Source of the DNA: Novosphingobium sp.
GTDB lineage: Bacteria; Pseudomonadota; Alphaproteobacteria; Sphingomonadales; Sphingomonadaceae
Reading direction: 5' to 3'
Assembly: GCF_020852455.1 (NCBI RefSeq)
Contig: NZ_JADZAT010000024.1
Span: 1-64,000 of the forward strand
Length of the DNA: 64,000 bases
Both the position numbers and the translations under genes were made by a program. Positions 60,786 to 64,000 of the stretch are shown here, piece after piece (within the stretch, counting starts at the first letter, position 1; the number at the start of each line of letters is the position of its first letter). A model generated the notes under the pieces. It was not told the origin of the DNA. It did no database searches and saw nothing but the letters and a program-made list of their open reading frames with translations.

Positions 60786-61928
60786 ATGACCAGCAAAGTC
60801 CTGCCGCCCACCGTGCTTCAATTGGCCGAAGCCCTGATCGCCTGCCCCAGCGTAACGCCTGCCGCCGGGCTGGTGTTCGATTGCCTGGAAGGGCAATTGC
60901 AGCCGCTGGGTTTCGATGTGCACCGCTTCCATGCCGGTGAAGCGCCCGACGGGCCGGTCGAGAACCTGTTCGCGATCCGCAAGGGGCCAGCGGGCAGCCG
61001 CCATTTCGGCTTTGCCGGCCATGTCGATGTGGTTCCCCCGGGCGAAGGCTGGGCCTCTGCGCCGTTTGCGCCGGAGGTGCGCGGCGAGCTGCTGTATGGC
61101 CGCGGCGCGGTGGACATGAAGGGCGCGATCGCGGCGATGGTTGCCGCCGTGGCCGAGCTGCCGCAAGAGCTGGGCACGATCAGCCTGATCATCACCGGGG
61201 ACGAGGAAGGCCCGGCCCAGTTCGGCACCAAATCGCTGATCGAACACATGCGCAGCGTCGATGCGATCCCCGACCTGATCCTGGTGGGCGAACCAACCAG
61301 CGTGAACCGGCTGGGCGACATGATGAAAGTGGGCCGGCGCGGTTCGACCAACATCTGGCTGGAAGTCGAAGGCAAGGAAGGCCACGTCGCCTATCCGCAC
61401 CTGGCCGACAACCCGATCACCCGGCTGGTGCACATGCTGGCCGAATTGAAGGCCATGCCGCTTGATGAGGGGACCGACTGGTTCCAGCCATCAAACCTGG
61501 AAATTACCGATGTTTCGGTGGGCAATCCGGCCACCAACGTGATCCCGGCGCGCGCCCATGCCCGCCTGTCGATCCGCTTCAACGACAGGCACACCGGCAA
61601 GGCGCTGGGCGAGCGGGTGACGGCGATTGCCGAAAAGCACGGAGGCACCGCGCGCCCGGTGGTCTATGGCGAGGCTTTCCTGACCCCGCCGGGTGCCTTC
61701 AGCCAGCTGATCGCCGATGCAGTTGAAGCCGAAATGGGGATCCGTCCCGAAGCCAGCACCACCGGCGGCACCAGCGACGCGCGGTTCCTCAAGGACCTGT
61801 GCCCGGTGATCGAATTCGGCCTGTGCAACGCCACGATGCACAAGCGCGACGAGGCGGTGGCGATTGCCGATCTGGATGCCTTGGCGCGGATTTACGAAAG
61901 AGTGGCGCGGGCCGCACTGGCGGAATAG
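60786..61928 (+). CDS. dapE: Succinyl-diaminopimelate desuccinylase
   Basis: 380 residues; removes succinate from N-succinyl-LL-DAP in lysine and cell-wall precursor synthesis. FGFAGHVDVVPPGEGW (zinc His and Asp), YGRGAVDMKGAIAAM, TGDEEGPAQFGTKS with the catalytic Glu and bridging acid, VGEPTSVNRLGDMMKVGRRG, SIRFNDRHTGKAL, and TTGGTSDARF with CNATMHKRDE late His. All fit the DapE form of the M20 family. ATG 60786 gives the family N-terminus, although the ribosome site is weak. No other dap genes are adjacent. Confidence 0.94.
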   Translation: MTSKVLPPTVLQLAEALIACPSVTPAAGLVFDCLEGQLQPLGFDVHRFHAGEAPDGPVENLFAIRKGPAGSRHFGFAGHVDVVPPGEGWASAPFAPEVRGELLYGRGAVDMKGAIAAMVAAVAELPQELGTISLIITGDEEGPAQFGTKSLIEHMRSVDAIPDLILVGEPTSVNRLGDMMKVGRRGSTNIWLEVEGKEGHVAYPHLADNPITRLVHMLAELKAMPLDEGTDWFQPSNLEITDVSVGNPATNVIPARAHARLSIRFNDRHTGKALGERVTAIAEKHGGTARPVVYGEAFLTPPGAFSQLIADAVEAEMGIRPEASTTGGTSDARFLKDLCPVIEFGLCNATMHKRDEAVAIADLDALARIYERVARAALAE

Positions 61929-62081
61929 TTCACGCAGAGGCGCAGAGAGGTTGCGCTATCCGCGAAGCGGCTCTGCAATTGGGCCTCTGCGCCATTCCCA
62001 GTGTTGCGTTTTGCCGAGCGGCTTTGCCGCAAGCGCTACCCCTCAGCGCCTCCCCTTCTTCCTCTGCGCCTCTGCGTGAAC
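61928..62081. repeat. CACAAAG-plan palindromic element, copy 3
   Basis: The arms 61928-61950 and 62059-62081 match in inverted order at 20 of 23 bases. Units are ACGCAGAG and GCGCAGAG, the same 8-base period as copies 1 and 2 but with GCAGAG instead of ACAAAG. It starts at the dapE stop codon and fills the 233-base spacer before the transporter gene. Confidence 0.7.
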
Positions 62082-62161
62082 CAATCCATCGCCGACGTTG
62101 CCCCACTAACCTCACCCTGTTAGGCTGGCGGGCAACAAGCCAATACCTTGGGGGAGCACAA

Positions 62162-63493
62162 ATGGACCGGCGCCTGACACTATACATCCTGATCGGCATG
62201 GTGCTGGGCGTGGCGGTGGGCCAGGTGTTCTACACCATGGTCGATCCCGCAGTGGTCAAGGACCAGGTAGCTCCGTGGCTCAAGCTGCTGAGCGATATCT
62301 TCCTCAATCTGATCAAGATGCTGGTTGCCCCGCTGGTGCTTTCAACGATCGTGGTTGGAATTGCCCATATGGGGGATTCGAGCGCATTGGGGCGGATCGG
62401 GTTCCGCGCGATTGCCTGGTTCATCATCGCCAGCATGATTTCGATCGGGCTGGGGCTGGTGATGGTCAATCTGTTCCAGCCCGGGGTCGGCGCCCCGATC
62501 CCCGATGCCGCCAGCGCCGCCAAGGCCGTGGGCGAGGTCAAGGAACTGAAGGCCACCGAATTCATCCTCTCGATCTTTCCAAAGAACGCGATCGAGGCGC
62601 TGGCGACCAACAATATCCTGCAAATTCTGGTCTTCTCGCTGTTCGCCGGCGTAGCGCTTTCGGCGATCGGTGAACGGGGTGCGGCGCTGGTCCGCGGGGC
62701 CGATGCGCTTGCCGAAATGATGCTGCAGGTGACCGGCTATGTCATGCGCTATGCGCCGATTGCGGTGTTCGCCGCGATCGCCAAGGTGGTGGCGGTCAGC
62801 GGACTGGCAATTCTGGGCACCTATGTCGAACTTCTGATCGAATTCTACCTGTCGCTGGTGCTGCTCTGGGTAATCCTGCTCAGTGTCGGGGCGCTGTTCC
62901 TGCGCCAGCGGATCTGGACCCTGATCCGCTATATCCGCCAGCCATTGATGATCGCCTTTTCAACCGCCAGCAGCGAAGCCGCGTTGCCCAAGATGTTCGA
63001 ACAGCTTGACCGGTTTGGCGTGCCGCGCCGGATTTCGGGCTTCATCCTGCCGCTGGGCTACAGCTTCAACCTCGACGGTTCGATGATGTACATGAGCTTC
63101 GCGACGATCTTCATCGCCCAGGCCTATGGCATCGACCTGTCGATCGGCACGCAGATCATGATCCTGCTGACGCTGATGATCTCTTCCAAGGGGATCGCCG
63201 CCGTGCCGCGTGCCAGCCTGGTGGTCATCACCGGCACGCTCGCCATGTTCGGCCTGCCGGTCGAAGGCGTGGCGATTATCCTGGCGATCGACCAGTTCCT
63301 CGACATGGGCCGCACTGCCACCAATGTGGTCGGGAATGCCGTGGCCACTTCGGTCATCACCAAGTGGGAAGGCATGCTTGAAGTGGAAGAGCCCGAATTC
63401 GTCGAGCACCCGCACGCCCCGGCCCATACTGTCGCCCACGGCCGCGCCGGGCTGGAACTCGATCCTTCGAACTTCGAGGATGATCGCGGCTAG
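62162..63493 (+). CDS. Dicarboxylate/amino acid:cation symporter (DAACS)
   Basis: 443 residues with eight helices and two re-entrant loops. FSTASSEAALPKMFEQLD carries the serine-rich re-entrant hairpin 1, GYSFNLDGSMMYMSF the Asn-Leu-Asp motif, SSKGIAAVPRASLVVI hairpin 2, and DQFLDMGRTATNVVGNAVAT the substrate and cation-binding helix. Carries glutamate, aspartate or C4-dicarboxylates with protons or sodium. GGGGGAG precedes ATG 62162. An acidic, histidine-containing C-terminal tail follows the core. Confidence 0.93.
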   Translation: MDRRLTLYILIGMVLGVAVGQVFYTMVDPAVVKDQVAPWLKLLSDIFLNLIKMLVAPLVLSTIVVGIAHMGDSSALGRIGFRAIAWFIIASMISIGLGLVMVNLFQPGVGAPIPDAASAAKAVGEVKELKATEFILSIFPKNAIEALATNNILQILVFSLFAGVALSAIGERGAALVRGADALAEMMLQVTGYVMRYAPIAVFAAIAKVVAVSGLAILGTYVELLIEFYLSLVLLWVILLSVGALFLRQRIWTLIRYIRQPLMIAFSTASSEAALPKMFEQLDRFGVPRRISGFILPLGYSFNLDGSMMYMSFATIFIAQAYGIDLSIGTQIMILLTLMISSKGIAAVPRASLVVITGTLAMFGLPVEGVAIILAIDQFLDMGRTATNVVGNAVATSVITKWEGMLEVEEPEFVEHPHAPAHTVAHGRAGLELDPSNFEDDRG

Positions 63494-63505
63494 AGCCTGT
63501 CCTGA

Positions 63506-64000
63506 TTAGGCTGGTCTGCTTCTGCCCCTGGGCGCTGCGCTCTTCGGCTTGAAACCGCACAGATCGGCCACCGGGCAGCGCCAGCATTCAGGCGTGCGCG
63601 CCTTGCAGATGTAACGGCCATGCAGGATCAGCCAGTGGTGCGCGCCGACCCGAAACGGCTGCGGCACCTTCTTTTCGAGCTGCTTCTCGACCGCCAGCGG
63701 GGTCTTGCCCTTGGCCAGCCCGGTGCGGTTGCCGACCCGGAAGATATGGGTATCGACCGCGAAGGTTTCGGCCCCGAACGCGCAGTTCATCACCACATTG
63801 GCGGTCTTGCGGCCAACGCCGGGCAGCTCGACCAGCGCATCGCGGTCCGCCGGAACCTCGCCGCCATGGTCGCGGACCAGGATTTCGGACAGCGCGATGA
63901 CGTTCCTGGCCTTGCCATTGAACAGCCCGATGGTCTTGATGTGCTGTTTCAGCCCCTCCTCGCCCAGCGCCAGCATCTGCGCGGGGGTCTTCACCTCGCG
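63506..64000 (-). CDS. nth: Endonuclease III (partial, N-terminus beyond window)
   Basis: Base-excision-repair glycosylase/AP lyase for oxidised pyrimidines. The window gives the C-terminal 163 or so residues; about 50 N-terminal residues lie beyond base 64000. Helix-hairpin-helix ELPGVGRKTANVVMN with the catalytic Lys, FAVDTHIFRVGNRTGL with the catalytic Asp, and the iron-sulphur loop CKARTPECWRCPVADLC (C-x6-C-x2-C-x5-C) complete. A basic C-terminal tail follows. Convergent with the symporter gene. Confidence 0.93.
   Translation of the reverse strand, partial: REVKTPAQMLALGEEGLKQHIKTIGLFNGKARNVIALSEILVRDHGGEVPADRDALVELPGVGRKTANVVMNCAFGAETFAVDTHIFRVGNRTGLAKGKTPLAVEKQLEKKVPQPFRVGAHHWLILHGRYICKARTPECWRCPVADLCGFKPKSAAPRGRSRPA

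Overview
The window is a gene-dense, high-GC chromosomal segment of an alphaproteobacterium, most likely Sphingomonadales (Sphingomonadaceae or Erythrobacteraceae). The grounds are the gene repertoire (UPF0262, cysteine-free L36, rpmI-rplT without infC, ComM/YifB, a kinase-PnuC nicotinamide riboside unit) and frequent 4-base ATGA/GTGA overlaps. It also carries the CCCTGAACTTGTTTCAGGG palindrome that I associate with this order; this is recollection, not a search. No rRNA, tRNA, CRISPR array, prophage or intact insertion sequence was recognised.

Layout. 0.2-8.3 kb: nitronate monooxygenase, cytochrome P450, aspartate kinase and UbiG divergent from each other, a four-gene overlapping operon ending in PnuC and a riboside kinase, and chorismate synthase. 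8.3-14.5 kb: pheST, two tandem AraC-type paralogues, rplT and rpmI. 14.6-24.9 kb: YqgE, a sugar MFS transporter with a LacI-type operator, a coupled acyl-CoA dehydrogenase pair, dut overlapping a long-linker coaBC, membrane proteins and ftsH. 24.9-42.4 kb: mostly housekeeping and exported proteins (rpoZ, dnaB, cdd, galE, M14 and M28 peptidases, rpmJ, comM), with several dispersed palindromic repeats between them. 42.7-45.9 kb: the rpmH-rnpA-yidD-yidC-engB cluster.

The striking region is 45.9-48.9 kb. The 3' end of engB is present twice: as the end of the intact gene (to 45906) and as an orphan 54-codon fragment (48465-48629). Between them is an AT-rich island with two adjacent genes of unknown family. 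Both have a cupin-like middle and a HEAT-like C-terminal end, and they look like diverged paralogues. Only the second keeps an H-x-H...H set like the three-histidine site of thiol dioxygenases. A 45-codon ORF and a perfect 13-bp hairpin precede them. The orphan fragment ends in a 268-bp element with perfect 33-bp terminal inverted repeats, whose tips supply the TAG stop of both flanking reading frames.

48.9-64 kb: an ectonucleotide-phosphodiesterase-like enzyme, a VOC protein, a 1480-residue autotransporter with 17 repeats, and a hybrid histidine kinase/response regulator operon. The autotransporter and kinase promoters share a TGTCGCARTTGT motif, suggesting one regulon. The window ends with a glutathione transferase, a cupin, dapE, a dicarboxylate symporter and a truncated nth. 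Three repeat families (CACAAAG-type hairpins x3, a CTTCCCCC/GGGGGAAG element x3, and one 31-bp-arm palindrome) lie in the spacers.
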